A stretch of 64,000 nucleotides of DNA. Source: Craterostigma plantagineum (lineage: Eukaryota > Streptophyta > Magnoliopsida > Lamiales > Linderniaceae). A program made the translations under genes and the position numbers. The stretch is from assembly GCA_027422505.1 (NCBI GenBank), contig JAPQWV010000336.1, forward strand, positions 186,001 through 250,000. The letters are read 5' to 3'. Numbering within the stretch: position 1 is the stretch's first letter; every line of letters starts with the position of its first letter. Under the pieces are notes generated by a model that did not search any database, was not told the DNA's origin, and worked only from the letters and a program-made list of their open reading frames with translations. Positions 44,747-57,561 of the stretch are shown here, piece after piece.

Positions 44747-47700
44747 ATTTCCCCCTTTTGGTGATTGTCAAAACCCAACGAAGCAGAACGGTGTTATTAT
44801 ATCAAAGGAAATTTGATACAGAAACTACCGATCTATTACAACCGTTGTTGGCCTATCTATTCCTTAGATATGCTAAACTTCTTCTGGTTGTTGGCATTGT
44901 CCGGTTTCTCTGGTACATCCCGGTCTGCCTCCTGCTTCGCCTCAGTGCTACAGCAGTTCCATCTGCTCTTTCTCCTTAGCTGGTAGCACTCTTCTCCACA
45001 CTGCTTGACACAACCGGTATCAGTATACTTCTTCGATCTTCCGGTTGATGGCATCCCAAGGTCTCTCTGGTACGTCCTGGTCTGCCTGCAGCTTCGTTCA
45101 GTACTGCCATCTTCCCTTTCTCCCCAATTAGTATTGGGCAGTGGGCAGTACTCTTCTTCCCCTTTTTGACAATCATCTGCCTGATATGAGGGAAGATAGT
45201 CATTGTGCAAGAGAGTCATCATCACCGTTGTTCTCTCCTTCTGAGGCACAATGAAACCGGTAGCCCTGTTGCTGCGCTCAGGTTTGACAAGATGCTTCAA
45301 GGTCTGAAGAAATCTTCTTCTGAGCCGTCCAGTCTTAGCAGCTTTTACAAAGCTCCGGTTGTCTCCAGGACTCACGCTTTGTGTTGAGCTCCTTGGAGGG
45401 TCAGTTGTTGCGTCATGGTAGGTATCCGCTTGTTGACACCACTGAAAGCGCAACGAAACTGACAGGAACCAGTATCCGGGTATGTGCCTGGCATGGCATT
45501 CAATCCCGGGTAACCGGTTCCCCTTTTCCAGTCCCTTTCCTTGATGAATTCCCGACCCGTTTCTTCGAGAGGCGGATTGGAGCGGTAACGTAGCCCATGG
45601 CTTCTCAACCGCTCGGCTACCACGCCGTTTCTCGGTGGGTCGATGGTCTACAAGGGACTGGAGGGGCGCCATCTTCTCCTTTGGATCCTTGTAGTGCCCT
45701 GATGGTTCGCCCGGTCCGTGGCATCTTTTGTTCAGCTCTGGGTAAAAAGCTGATGACTGGGTGCATCTGATCCAACTCGTCCAGTCATCAGAGAGCATCC
45801 CAGAGCCCTCCTTCTGTGCCGTCGGACTTGTTTTAAAAAGCCTGCTAGTCCACAGCAGCGTCTTTGTAGCTTTGTTTGACCGCCGTGAGGTCTTTGAATG
45901 ATCAAATGGATGAGTCTGCATCCAGTCTGTTGGAGATACTGCTTTGAGGCGATTGGATAAGAAGACTGGGCTTGGACTTGTTAAGCTTTTTCTGGTTGTG
46001 AGGCTTATCCTGACTAAGGGTTGTGGAAGTTTCGGTAATTCAGGCATTTTGAACTTAGTTGTTGTTGAGTGACTGGGATTTTGAAGAGGGTCGTGAGGTC
46101 TTTAAATAGCCGGAGATTTCCTGTCGATTTGTGTCACGGGCGCACAGTATTCCACGCCATGCTTATCTTCTTTTCAGTGCGTCGGAGCTTTATGTCTTGT
46201 CCGATGACAGAGATTCGTTGATGACATGACTATTCACCTTCTCAAATATCCTGCAAGTTCCAAAGCCAGCTGTATTAAACTCAGTAATGTGTGCGTTGAT
46301 GAGGCACAGTTATCGAAGAAACTCAGTCTTTATCCGCTTAGTAGAAGTCATCTGTTTATCCATTGGTCAGTCTTGGATAGTCTCGGTTTCAGAAGGCTTT
46401 GAGACGACTTGGATACTAAGACAGAGAGTAGATACTGTTTTTGAGAACCAGTCTGGTTCAGTTGTGCGTAGTTCACCGGTTTGTCATTCCTGTACTTAGT
46501 CTCTCCTTCCTGATTTCAGTACTCACGACTATCTTCCCCGAGTTGGCAACCTTGGTACTTCTACTGCTTTTCCTCTTAAGGCTGTAACTTTCCTCCAACA
46601 GAAGAGCTTGCTTGTTGACCATGTTTGTCTGCTTCTTAACTAACCACTTGTTAGAGTCTGAAACTGCACTCAGTCATTCAGCAGGCTGAGAACCAGTCTC
46701 CATGTAGAGCGTCATGAAGCCATTTATCTGGAACTGAGATTATTTCCTTTAATTTTCTTGAATTCCAAGAGCTGGATGAGTCTTTCACACATTTCCTGTG
46801 TTGTACTTTTGTTGTTTCCCTCAGTTGTCTTTCTCCGGTATGGATTGTCGGTCTTTGATGGAAACTTCCGCCCTTAGTTGATCTCGAGACTGGTTCAGTT
46901 CCTTCTGATGAGTTTCCGCTTAGTTTGTATTTCCACCTGTTATTCCGATCAGTTGCCAGGCTGACTTTATCGTCTCTTGAACGTAGTCTTGGTCTTCTGA
47001 GAGTCTTTTCTATCCTTTACTTGAGACGTTCCCCCTCAGAAGACTCCCTTAGATGCAAACTCCTAGCAATACACTGTCCCGGACACGTATTACTCTTTTG
47101 AAACTGGTTTGTTCCTTTATTGCTTGATTTTCCCAGTTCGGATCTTCCTTTCTGGGGTCCTGTTTGTCTGCTACTGCTTGATTGTCCTGATCATCTGTTT
47201 GTGCTTTTGCCAAACAGCTGATTCCTTCTTTTAACTACATTTTTACCTACACTTGCCAGTAGATAGATGACTCACAGCCTACGCTATGGCCCTTAGACAC
47301 AATGTTAGTACCAGACTTAGAAAGAACAGCTTCTGTTATCTTTTTCTACACTCATACTGGTGATGAGATTGGGTAATTATTTGACTTTAATAATTATAAG
47401 AGAATTTTAGAGTTCCCAGATGATTTATTTCTAATTACATGAATTCACCAGTAACTAAGCACACTGAGCTGTAAGTTCTTTCTTACTTGTACCGGTTCAG
47501 TCAGTTGCTTTACTTGATTTCTCATCCGGTTAGTATGGTTATGTCTAATTTTTTAGTAAGACAATTTAATGATATTTACATTTTTACCTGGATACCTATT
47601 TCAAAGGTAACCGCTGACTTGGCACATGGTTCAATCTCAGTGGGAGTCTTTCCCCCTGGGCATGTGCCGACAGCATCTGCTGTCTAGAGGTTAGTAGAAC

Positions 47701-47777
47701 GGTTGAGTTCCTGCATGAATTCCTGCAAGAACAAGTAAAATCCTCGGTACCCAAATCTCTTTGAGTCCGGTTAGGGA
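44747..47777 (-). other. Copia-B internal region without recognisable pol
   Basis: About 3 kb between the polypurine tract and gag. The longest open frame (44857-46047, 396 codons, minus) is rich in Arg, Ser and Pro and shows no RT, integrase or protease motif. A GC-rich stretch at about 45400-45690 differs in composition from its surroundings and contains, on the minus strand, GGTAGCCGAGCGGTTGAGA, which looks like the D-arm of a type II (Ser/Leu) tRNA. It may be captured foreign DNA filling space left by pol loss. Confidence 0.5.
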
Positions 47778-49213
47778 TTAGTACCTTAGGTATCCATAAT
47801 GGATTATCCTAATGTGTCTGCCGGTAGTGGGATCAATAAGATATTTATATTTATTATTCCTCTTCTGAGACCGGTCTTTGGATCTACCGTAGCCTTGTGT
47901 CCCTGATTTCGTATCGTTACCATTCCCCCTTGGTTGTTGAGGTCTTCTTCTTCGTGAATCATAACTTACTCCGGTATTCCCCCTTAATTGTTGGGGTACT
48001 CCTTTATGTGGAACATTTCTTACATTATTCCCCCTTGCTTCCTGAGATCTTGTCCTTGCGTAGGACTTTGAGGAAATATAGCTATGTTTCACTCCAGTTT
48101 CCTTAAACCTGTTCATAGGAACAACAGAAACTGGGTTATAGTTTTTGGGACGAACAAAGTTGATCACCTTTGATGTAGTTGGTTGTCCGGATGTTGTTGG
48201 CTCATCGACATCAATTCCTTTGTCGTAACCAAGTCCTGTACGGTCACCAGTATCCCTTAGGGAACCTTGAAGACATTGAAATGTCTCTGTTGACTTAGTC
48301 CATGACTGGACCAAGGCGCTTAGCTTTTTGTTTTCTGATGCAGTCTTTTCGGCAGCTTCTTTGAGTTTGAGGTTTTCTTCCTCTAGATGGATGATCTTTT
48401 CAAGAAGGGATCCGGTATCTTCTAGCGCTGGTCCCTTCCTTTTTCTGCCACCTTTAATTTCTCGTTCAGTTTCCAGTATTCATCAGCCATATTCTGGAGA
48501 GCATCTAGAACTTCTTCATAAGTGAAATTATTTTCTGGATCTGATTGATCTCCCACTAGGCAGATAAGTTCTGGTTCATCTTTGTGGTTGCTTGGTTTAT
48601 CCTCAGAGCTTGATTCATCGGAGTCGGTATCATCCCATCTGTGGCTGTCTCCATTAGTCGTGGAGACTTGTGCCTTTTTCCACCTTGAGTGTTGGTCTGT
48701 TTCTTCTTTGCGGTCATCTTCAGTTTTGAATCTTGTCCTGTCACATTTAGACTGAAAGTTAGTATTATCGCTTAGCTTGCGTTGCTTAACCTGTGTCGCA
48801 CTGGATAATTTTCCATCTTTCAGTGCTTCTGCTGGATTTTCCTTGAGCTCGTTTATTTCTTGGTTTTCCCAAAGTTGACTCAGTTTGATCCACACTTCCT
48901 TAGCGGTTTTGCCTGTCATAACTTGTCTGAAGACCTCTGTGTCCAGAGTCTTGAATATGGTATTCTTTGCAATATTATCCAGATTTGTCTTTCGTTTTTC
49001 TTCTGCTGAAAGCTCGTGTCTTTCCTTCCGAATTTCTCTTGGTTCGTCAGGATAGACAGCATGTCTTACGTTGATTTTGTTGAACACAAACGGTCCATTT
49101 TCCAGTACGTCGATCATTTCGTCGTCTTGCGCATAAAGGTAGGTCATCAACCTTATTTTCCACTCAAGAGAATTTTCCCTGCTAAACATAACAAGCTGAT
49201 CCGATAAAGTCAT
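47778..49213 (-). pseudogene. Copia-B Gag
   Basis: Translation probably starts at the ATG at 49213 (MTLSDQLVMF), about 30 bp after the primer-binding site; an ATG nine codons further up lies next to it. Frame one (to 48422) holds the UBN2-like gag domain: WKIRLMTYLYAQDDEM, then IFKTLDTEVFRQVMTGKTAKEVWIKL. It is followed by an acidic/serine-rich stretch and LICLVG, then a coiled coil. Frame two (48314-47778) continues with a basic, Pro/Gln/Arg-rich tail ending KYLIDPTTGRHIRI. A break near 48320-48420 separates the two. No clear CCHC knuckle remains. Confidence 0.75.
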
Positions 49214-50525
49214 GGTTAGTGTAGAAGAAATATCAAGCAAACCCGCTCTGATACCACTTGTTAGGATCGGTTTACGCGTTTAGAGGGGGGGTGAATAAAC
49301 GCTTGACGCCTTTTTGGTACTTAACCAGTTAAGGTTAATACCGGTGCTTGATTTTTCTCTTTGTGTTATTTGCGGAAGCTTGTAGATCGGTTCTGATTCA
49401 GAAACCGATAATCTGTTTGTAGTGTGTGTGTGTAAGACAATACCAGTTTGTTTCTGGAAGTTCGGAGTTGAATCTCCTACGTCTCCCCTTCTTCCTCGTG
49501 AGGAAGGTTCACTAGACTTCAGTTATACACTCGCAGTACAACCTACCCGGCTGCCCTCAGCCTTATCTAGTGAATCCCTAGGCAGTCGTAAAATACAATC
49601 CACCTACTTCAACAGCTTTTTACAGTCCGTCGGAATAACAATAACTCACTTACTTAACCTGACCGGTTATCGTACAGTGAGGACAACACTTTCTAAATTT
49701 CTCGCTTTGTTCTTGACTTTCGTCTGTTTGATTTCTCGTGGTTGTGTTGTTGTCTTCCTCAGTGTTTCTTCTATGATATTTATACTTGTTTGTTGATGAA
49801 GAAGACCGTTGTGAAATAGCTCCAAGTGCTGAGCTGTGCATTAAATGCACTTTCCAAAAATGGGTACTGTCCGGTCTTGGCAGCAGTTTATACTGTCTCA
49901 TTTGCTTTTTCCATTTTAAGCTTGGCTTGACTTCGACCTGACTTCCTATGGCAGCCTTGCATTAAAGATTTCGACAGTAGGTTTCATTATCCCGCCTTGA
50001 GTAAATTTGAATCTTTGTACACGTGGCATGCTTGATGACAGAACTCCGGTCTTCGCACTTTATTGGTCCGGTATCTGAGTTCTGATCTTGGCTCCTGCCA
50101 GCTCCGGTATATCTTTCGGTTTTAGGCACGCTTCTTCTAACAGTCAGTCTTGTGTTCTCTTTAACTGATGTCCGACCTCCTGCGCATCTGTAATCTGCTG
50201 ATTGTCATCCGAACTTTTAATCTTCTTCTAACTGGTATCCTTAACCAGGCTTGAGCAGTTTCCTTCAGACTTATTATCTGGTCTTTTAATCTTCGGTCTT
50301 ATGTTCTTCTGACCGGTATTCTTAATCAAGTTTGGACAATCACCAAAACTGTTTAATCTGAATTCTTGATTCACGATTCCTAACACTCTCTCTCGAAACA
50401 CTCTCAAAAATAGTCATCGAGAAATCATCACCCGAGCAACGATGAAGTGTTTTTGCGTTTAGTTCACAACGTTCCGCGGAGTCGACGCCGATGAGGAGAC
50501 CGAGGAACCGGCGGCATCGGCGGCG

Positions 50526-50840
50526 ATGGGCGAGGCACCGATCCAAACTTTTACGGGGACAACAAGGAGGCAACAACCGCATGGTCGGCGGTCTAAGGTA
50601 TGGATTTATTTCGACTTAGAAATGGGAAAAGATAATCCCCAACTAGAAATGGGAAAAGATAATCCCCAACAAGGAGGCAACAACAGCATGGTCGCGGCGA
50701 CCGGTTTAATTCGGCGCCCAATCAAGGTGGTATGGGCCCACGAAGAACATCTTGAGAGGACGCATAATTTTGGGCCGGATCTAGAGCCAAAAGGAACCGA
50801 ACCTAGACAACTGAAGTGTAAAATATGCCTAAGAGGGGGG
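50526..50840 (+). pseudogene. hAT transposase 5' part (BED-finger region)
   Basis: The frame begins MGEAPIQ at 50526 and reaches RRSKVWIYFDLEM, the start of a BED zinc finger. A CKIC motif, expected as its first Cys pair, appears near 50817-50828. Between them a local duplication inserts extra sequence (27-bp units). The frame then ends in a G-run where a foreign segment begins. It joins with the transposase body at 52505-54253. The BED finger would bind the transposon ends. Confidence 0.55.
50617..50670 (+). repeat. Perfect 27-bp tandem duplication in the hAT BED region
   Basis: Units TAGAAATGGGAAAAGATAAT... at 50617-50643 and 50644-50670 are identical and in frame (repeating MGKDNPQ). A CAAGGAGGCAACAAC motif occurs before (about 50565) and after (about 50671) them, suggesting a larger duplication of about 105 bp that also shifted the finger spacing. 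Confidence 0.85.
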
Positions 50841-52504
50841 GGGTGGGGGGTGAATTAGGCCATAAAAATTTGGCTTCTTCTTCTTTGAAAAATACTTTTC
50901 TTTAAGAAGATATTTGCAGAGTATGTTATTTTCCATAAATCAGTATGAGTATTAAAGTTATCTCCCTAACCCTGTTTCAAAATATCACGTTAGTTTCAGA
51001 AATGGTTTCTAAGATATCACCTAGATATTAGCGCGCGTTCCGGGTTTGTCTCACAGAAAAGTAAATAGCAGAAAGTAAAGTGAGACGAGATTTTTATACA
51101 TGTTATATCCCAACTGGGGTTTAATCCTGTCCTTGGGATGTGATCTTCCCAAGAGTTCCAATCAATCACTAGGTATTACCGGTTATAGTTACAAGATGAT
51201 TGACCTTACACAACCGAAGCACTTTGGAAACTAGACCTCCACCTAGGCTGTTGCACGCCAAGTTTCGATCCACGTTGTTAACCCAGGAACCTATTCCCCG
51301 ACTGGATACAGCTTGCCACCGAAGGGCCACCGAGTCCACCAAATTCGTCCCTCCACATGCGAAAGACTCCAACCGCGCTCCTTTGTGCGTTCAACGTGCC
51401 CGCAGACACAACATGTCCGAAGACAAGGGTTTAGGATAGGGTGTTGCTAAAGATCACTCAAAGGGTACAAAATTCGCAAATGAAAGCTCAACACAAACTA
51501 CGAATGAATCGCAAATTTCGCTCAAGAACTCTAAGGGATTCGCTAGCTCGTGTGTTCGTTGTCTACCCTTCAATCGTGAAGTGTTTCCTTCTATATAGAC
51601 CCAAGAATAGCTTCTACATTTCACAAGGAAAGTTAAGCACATAATATGCAAGAGAAAGCTCAATATTCACGTGCATTTACTCAAACAATCATGCCAAGAA
51701 TAAACCAATTAAGCTCAACGGTCATGCATGATCACTTACCATAAATACCACAGATTAACATTCATTCCACCATAATCTCATCCATTTGTCAACTCCATAT
51801 ATATTCCACTCAACATATTATCAAAGGTAAGCTCAATCAACTGATTTCTTTCCCAAAATATGATAGTCAATTCGCACAGAGAAAGATTTGATCTACTGAG
51901 TATAATGCAAAGTATATTTTCCATGTATAGTAATCTCATCCGATTTCAGTATATTCCATAAATAGACTCAATCAGCGTCTTACCGCATATAAGCCCAATC
52001 AATTAATCACTTTCAATAATATGAATCCTAAGTTGCACAAGGAAAGCAGGATCATGATTCACTGATTTAAGAGTCAATTTAAGATAGCACTCAAACGGAT
52101 ATATCATGATATTCTTTCCTAAAATAGATCAATCACGTTTCAGCACTAATCAGAATATCCTTTCCATATATACAACATAGTCATTCATATTCGGATGATC
52201 ATAGTGATATTCTTTCCAAAAACAACCCAATCTCGCAGACACTTTGCATATAACTCAACATGATATATTTTCCATATATAGCACGCAACGAGATTTCATT
52301 CATACGAAAACGTTCATAATCAGGTGATCACATAAATTTTCCAGTTAAGCACATGATCACTCAAATTCGATTTTCTTAACAGTTTAATCATATTTAAGCG
52401 CTTAAGTGAACATTTTCACATACTTAAACATCACACAACATGCATATCGAGTTTTCTAATTTGTACCCCCAATTTACATAATTACTTGGAATAATCAAAA
52501 CTCT
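50829..52504. mobile_element. LTR-like insertion (probable solo LTR) inside the hAT gene
   Basis: About 1.65 kb with no coding signal splits the BED region from the transposase body. Its left end (GCCTAAGAGGGGGGG...GGGGTGAATTAGG) resembles the GAGGGGG-GTGAATA start of plant copia LTRs such as copia-B here. CA/T-rich sequence with repeated TTTCCATATAT-like motifs fills the rest. TG may lie at 50817 or 50825. I could not find a matching CA end or target duplication, so the limits are approximate. Confidence 0.45.
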
Positions 52505-54253
52505 CATAATCATTTGGACCAAAAAGGTCTACATCAACAACAAATAAACTTTAGTATGGGTACGAATTTTGTTATTACTAGGGAAATCTCTAGGAAAGCA
52601 TTAGTTAAATTCGTAGTAATATGTGAAAACCCTTTTGCATTGCGGAAAGTGAAGGGTTTATCGAATTCAGGAGTACGATACAACCCGGATTCCATAATGT
52701 AACCCGTAAAACCCTTAGGAAATATGTTTTAGAATGTTTTCAAGAATATCAAGCTAGCTTAATTAGTCATTTAGCCAACATATCATGTAGGATTAGTTTG
52801 ACTACCAATATTTGGACAAATGTAACGTCGCAATCTTATTTAGTGGTGACCGCACGTTGGATAGATGAAACATGAACTATGCAAAAACGTATTCTTTCCG
52901 TAGATCACCTAGTTTCACAACAAACAGGAACGACGATATCGAACTATGTCATGAACATAATTAATAGATATCAAATTCAAGATAAGCTTATGTTTATAAT
53001 GCTAGTTTGAACACTGTAGCGATAGAGATTCTTCGTAAACATCTTAGCTTACCCTTAGATGGCCGACTGTTTCATGTTACATGCGCTTGCCACATAATTA
53101 ACTTAAGTGTGCAATGCGCTTTCGATGAAATCTTGGGAGATATCATCGAGAAATTTAAGGTTATAGGAAAGGTACTACGTGACGCCGATATGGAATGTCG
53201 TGAAAGCAAACCGTCCTTACGGCCAGACTTTCATATAAGAATCCCTTTGCCGGTATCGACTAGGTGGAACTTCTTATACCACCTCCTTAGCACTTTTACG
53301 CGCTACAAGTATTTGGTGACGCCGTTTTGGAACCAGTTCGCAGTCGGCAACAACTATAGGTATGAGTTACGAGACGTCGACTGGGATATTGTCGGTTTGG
53401 TTGTGTCGATACTTGAGATGTTCAACGAGGCAACGAAAAAATTTTCGGGTGTTCATTACACGACATCCTCGTTGTTTATGCCGAGCCTCTTCGCCATGTG
53501 TTATAAGTTCATTGAATTTCGAAGTAGTCCATATTTGGGTAGTTCATCCAAAATAGGGAAAAGAAGTTCAAAGAATATTGGGAAAAAATCCCAATAGTCC
53601 ACGGCTTGACGGCTTCACTCGACCCAAGTTGTGGTTTGGACAAGTTCGATATTTTTTCGAGTATTATGCTCAGTTTCTTGAGAAGAATGTTGACGACCAA
53701 AGATTTCACTTCACGATTCTCTCCAAGAATGTTTTTGTTTTTATGCATCTGAGCAGGGACAGAGTGTGGAGCCACCCATACAAGCGAGCGAAGCTGGATC
53801 TTCGGAAGGACTTGACGGTGCAATGGGTCTACTACGAAGATTGAAGGTACAAAAGACGGAAAATAAAACGCGTGTGTCGGGGTGTAACACACACGAGATC
53901 CAACTCAACTTGAGCCACAACTTTCAGACGCCCGAAGACTTCTACGTTTTGGGATGGTGGAAGTCGGACACGATGTTTTATCAGACCCTCTCGGCGATCG
54001 CTCGAGACGTTTTAGCGGTGCAAGCGTCTTGTGTCGCCTCCTAGTCCGTCTTCTCCACATCGGCTGAATTTTTGGAGATCGATGCGCGAGCCTTAACCCG
54101 ACCTCCCTCGCGATGCTTACAATATTTAAGGATTGGTTTTTGGCCGAATCGAAGAACCGAAGGGAGAATGTCATCGACGAGTTCCAATCTTCAAGTTCGG
54201 ACGAAGACGAAGAGGCATCGAACACAGTTTTAATTAATAGTCAAGTTGAATAA
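52505..54253 (+). pseudogene. hAT transposase body (RICESLEEPER-like), decayed
   Basis: After HLDQKGLHQQQINF the reading passes through ITREISRKALVKFVV (52560-52610) and ISLTTNIWTN (52793-52822). It continues to HVTCACHIINLSVQ and STRWNFLYHLL (53070-53290), and FSGVHYTTSSLFMPSLF (53440-53490). The C-terminal dimerisation region appears as SDTMFYQTLSAIARDVLAVQAS (53970-54030) and ends SQVE at 54253. Stops or frame changes occur near 52700, 52870, 53010, 53600 and 54040. The family is a cut-and-paste transposase; some members are domesticated, but this copy is dead. A candidate right terminal repeat (ending GGCCATTACCCATGTCTA) lies at about 54523-54540; no left end was found. Confidence 0.8.
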
Positions 54254-55105
54254 CTTGTATTTTTTATTTTTTATTTTTTGTAATGTCTAAGTACTACTTT
54301 GTAATTTTTTGTATTTTTTTTTAATTTTTTGGGTACTTTTTTGGAATAAATTTTTCGGAATTTTTAAAGTCTAGAAAACAATAAAAAAGCAAATGAGCCG
54401 AACCCGCCCGGAGCTGGCCCGGAACCATTAACGGCCCGTCCAGCTCACGATTCGGTTTTCGGTTCCGAAAAATTAGTCCGCAACAGTGCCGGAACCGGTG
54501 GAATCGGAACCACCGGAACCAGGCCATTACCCATGTCTACTACAATGAATCATGGGATGGTCAAATGTTCAAAAGCGGTGGATCCTTATACGTGTTAGTT
54601 ATGGGAAACAGGAAATAATTTTTCAGAATTATTTTGAACTCAGTTTTCCTTTTTCTTATCTATCAGTCAGTCCACACTTCCTACTGACCACACTAGTACA
54701 TAGAGCTGCCAAATGGGCCCGTCCCCCCGCCACACCAGGGAGCGGGCAGGTCCTCCAGAAAATATCATATTATATAATTATATTAATAAGATTTTATATT
54801 TCTTTTTATTTTTATTTTTATTTCCTGTTAATTTTCCCGTTTTGACAGTACTACTAGTACTACTATCTCGATTTTTTTCGACGATCAACTCTCTTCTTTT
54901 AAGCAAACAATTAAATTAAAGCATTATTGAAAATTGGGCTTTTGTTATTATACTTGGGTTGATAATCGAAGCATTGCGCTGCAATGACCAAAATATCCGG
55001 CGCCTAGGGTTTATATTCCTTAGAAAATATAAAGAAAAGAAACCGCCCGCACGTGATCTGTGATTCGAGAACGAAGGAACTAGCCTAGGGATCAAAGGGA
55101 AGAAT
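54254..55105. other. Spacer between hAT element and WRKY pseudogene
   Basis: Contains the likely hAT 3' UTR and end (to about 54540) with GGAACC-rich subterminal repeats. A GC-rich scrap at 54710-54770 resembles 8795-8850. From 54960 comes sequence that may be the WRKY promoter and 5' UTR. No separate gene was recognised. Confidence 0.45.
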
Positions 55106-56257
55106 ATGAGCGCAAAGGTATGACTTATTCATTTATTCAGTCGTACATATTCACTTATTTTCAGTCGTATTACGGAAGTATTTCAATTTGTCGACTTTTT
55201 TTTTCGTTTTTCAGGCTCAGCCTTTCCCGATTTCTAAACTGCGAGAAACAATAACGAGTTGGGGAATGTCGTCGGCGTAGATTGCAATTTTTTCATAGAT
55301 AAATCCCCAAATGAAATATATTTGCGCAAGAACGCAGGCTTCCACGCCGGAAACGAAGTTCTTACGGGGAGAAAAGTGACGAGCTTAAAATTCTCGGCAA
55401 TCGTCTGGCATTGGGTTCAAACCTCTTACGGAGTCGATATCACTTCAGACATCAAACGACGTCATCGTTCTTCTCCATTCCTCCTCTTTTTCTTAGGCAT
55501 GTCATGTTATTACTATTTTTTTGGGCATGTCATGAGGTATCCACACGTAATGTCACCTTAGTCCCCACGCTCTAATTGAGTCCAGTTTGAAGTATGGGAC
55601 GATTATGGCTTTCAGCGGTACTAAAATCTTACTGATTTTTAGGCATGCTCTCAAATCTACACAGACAACAAAAGTCAATCAGTCCAAATATGATCGAGCG
55701 CATTACTCCATGTGCAGATATCATATGTCGGCCGCTTGATCTATCCCCAGAAAACACTAACATTTGTCTTTATGAACTATCCAGGAAGTTTACTACGATT
55801 TTCTCAAACCATTTCTAAGCGAAGTAAACGACGCCTCCTTCGAATCGGACAAGACCACGTTCTTAATCTACAACCCCAACCTCATAAAAGTCTGCATGCC
55901 GAGAACGAGCAGAGCAACAATCAAAGCCTCACGAACGTCTCCAGCGCTTCTCTCTCGCCTTGGGAGGACTAAATGAATGATGGCGAAGACGTAGTCTCGA
56001 AAGAAACGACGTCGACGGCAAATACGACATCGAGGATGACGGCTACAATTGGAGAAAGTACGGCCAGAAAAAGGTCAAAGGAAGCAAATATCCTCGGAGC
56101 TATTATAGGTGCACCCACACCGACTGTACAGTCACTAAGAAGGTCAAGCGATCCCCAGAGGGCTACGTCGTCAAAATAATCTACGTAAAGGTCCACACGC
56201 ACGCTGCGCCTCGACCCGAGTCAAACGGAAATCGAGAGAATGTCGAGGAGAAGGACG

Positions 56258-56970
56258 GCGGTAGCTAGGGTTCAAATTAACCAAAAAACTGAATAAACCG
56301 ACCGAACCGTAAAGAACGGAACCGAAAAGACCAAAATCGAAAAAAACCGAACCAAATTGTAGAAAACCGAACCGAACACAAATTAAAAATGGTTCGGATA
56401 TCGGATTAAGCATACGTAAAACCAGAAAAACCGGAAAATTGAAGTAAAATTATCATACTACATTCAAAATAAAAAAAATCAAAAATCATTTATTTTTCTC
56501 CCATAACGTAAACAACACAGTAAATATAATTTCATTGGCATAATGTTGTCCATTTTTAGGTGAATGTTTTCCTCACCAATCAAATAATATTTTTCTGCCA
56601 AATAATATATAGTATCTTTAGATGAATGTTTTTATATTTTGGTTAGATTTTGGTTCGTTTTCATGTTGTTGTTTTTTTCGGACCTTTGAATTATTTTGCT
56701 ACATGTCACGTTACATAAATCTTATTTGTTTTTTAATAACCATAAATTGTTTTATGTATTTTCAACTCATAATATTTTTTTCGTTGATATTAAATTCCTA
56801 ACCGAAAAACCGAACCGAAAAAATCAAACCGAATTATAAAAAACCGAACCGAACCAAATTAAAAGGGTTCAGATATCAGATTAAGCATCCATAAAATCGA
56901 AAACCGAAAAACCGAACCGAAATTTGAAAAAACCGAACCGAACCGACCGATGAACACCCCTAGTGCTAGC
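56258..56970. mobile_element. hAT-type MITE (697 bp) inside a WRKY exon
   Basis: The element at 56266-56962 begins TAGGGTTCAAATT and ends TGAACACCCCTA. Subterminal repeats of AACCGAA/TTCGGTT lie on both sides. Flanks GCGGTAGC (56258-56265) and GTGCTAGC (56963-56970) agree at six of eight positions, fitting an aged 8-bp duplication. The WRKY frame meets the TAG of the element's own first three bases. Confidence 0.75.
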
Positions 56971-57561
56971 TCGAACCGACTTGCGGACGGACACGACTCG
57001 ATGAGGAGGTTTTATTATTACTATCAGTTCCGAATCATTTTTTTCTCTTACGTGTTTGGTAGGAAAGTGGGCTGAAAAAAAGATGGGAGAGAAAATGGTT
57101 CCAACAAGTTTTTATTCCGTATTCCTCACCATTTGGCGAGAAAATAGATTTCGTAACTTTTAAGTCAAGATTAAAGTAGATTATGTTTTCCTTTTTTTCC
57201 TTTCATTTTTTCTTCCTTACTGATTTTCACAAATCAAACACGCCCTTATGGGTTTTATTGTTCATACAATAGCTTTGTTTGTTTTTCTTCGTAGGAGGGA
57301 GGGAGAATACGCCGCCGCAGGCGGCGCCGGGCTGCACTATGGGGCCCACGACGGGGGAGAAGGTCATGGTCGAGGTGACGAATGGCATGGACGTGCTCGA
57401 CGACGGCTACAGAAAAAAAAAGTACAGCCAAAAGACTCAGGAAGGGATATCCAAACCCCATGAGTTACTACAAAGTGCACCAGCCCCGGCTGCAGTGTTC
57501 GAAAGCTCGTGGAGAGGTCGTCCAGGGACGAAAAGTCATTGTTGCTCACCTACGAGGCAAT

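Larger units (their letters stand above)
43609..50390 (-). mobile_element. Copia-B: young, gag-only Ty1/copia element (6772 bp)
   Basis: LTRs at 43614-44746 and 49259-50385 (1133 and 1127 bp; TGTTAGG...CCTAACA) differ by eye at only a handful of sites. CTCTC flanks both sides. On the minus strand the 5' LTR (49259-50385) is followed by the primer-binding site TGGTATCAGAGC (49254-49243). A polypurine tract AAAAGGGGGAAAT abuts the 3' LTR at 44747. A TATAAATA box lies at about 44136-44143 and in the other LTR. Inside there is a gag gene but no protease, integrase, RT or RNase H motif in 44747-47777. It is thus a non-autonomous derivative that must have used pol proteins supplied in trans. It is the youngest insertion in the window by LTR comparison. 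Confidence 0.9.

Noticed and set aside
44857..46047. 396-codon minus-strand open frame in copia-B
   Set aside because: It is the longest open frame in the window but shows no known domain, runs across a composition break, and overlaps several other open frames. I list it only as part of the internal region.
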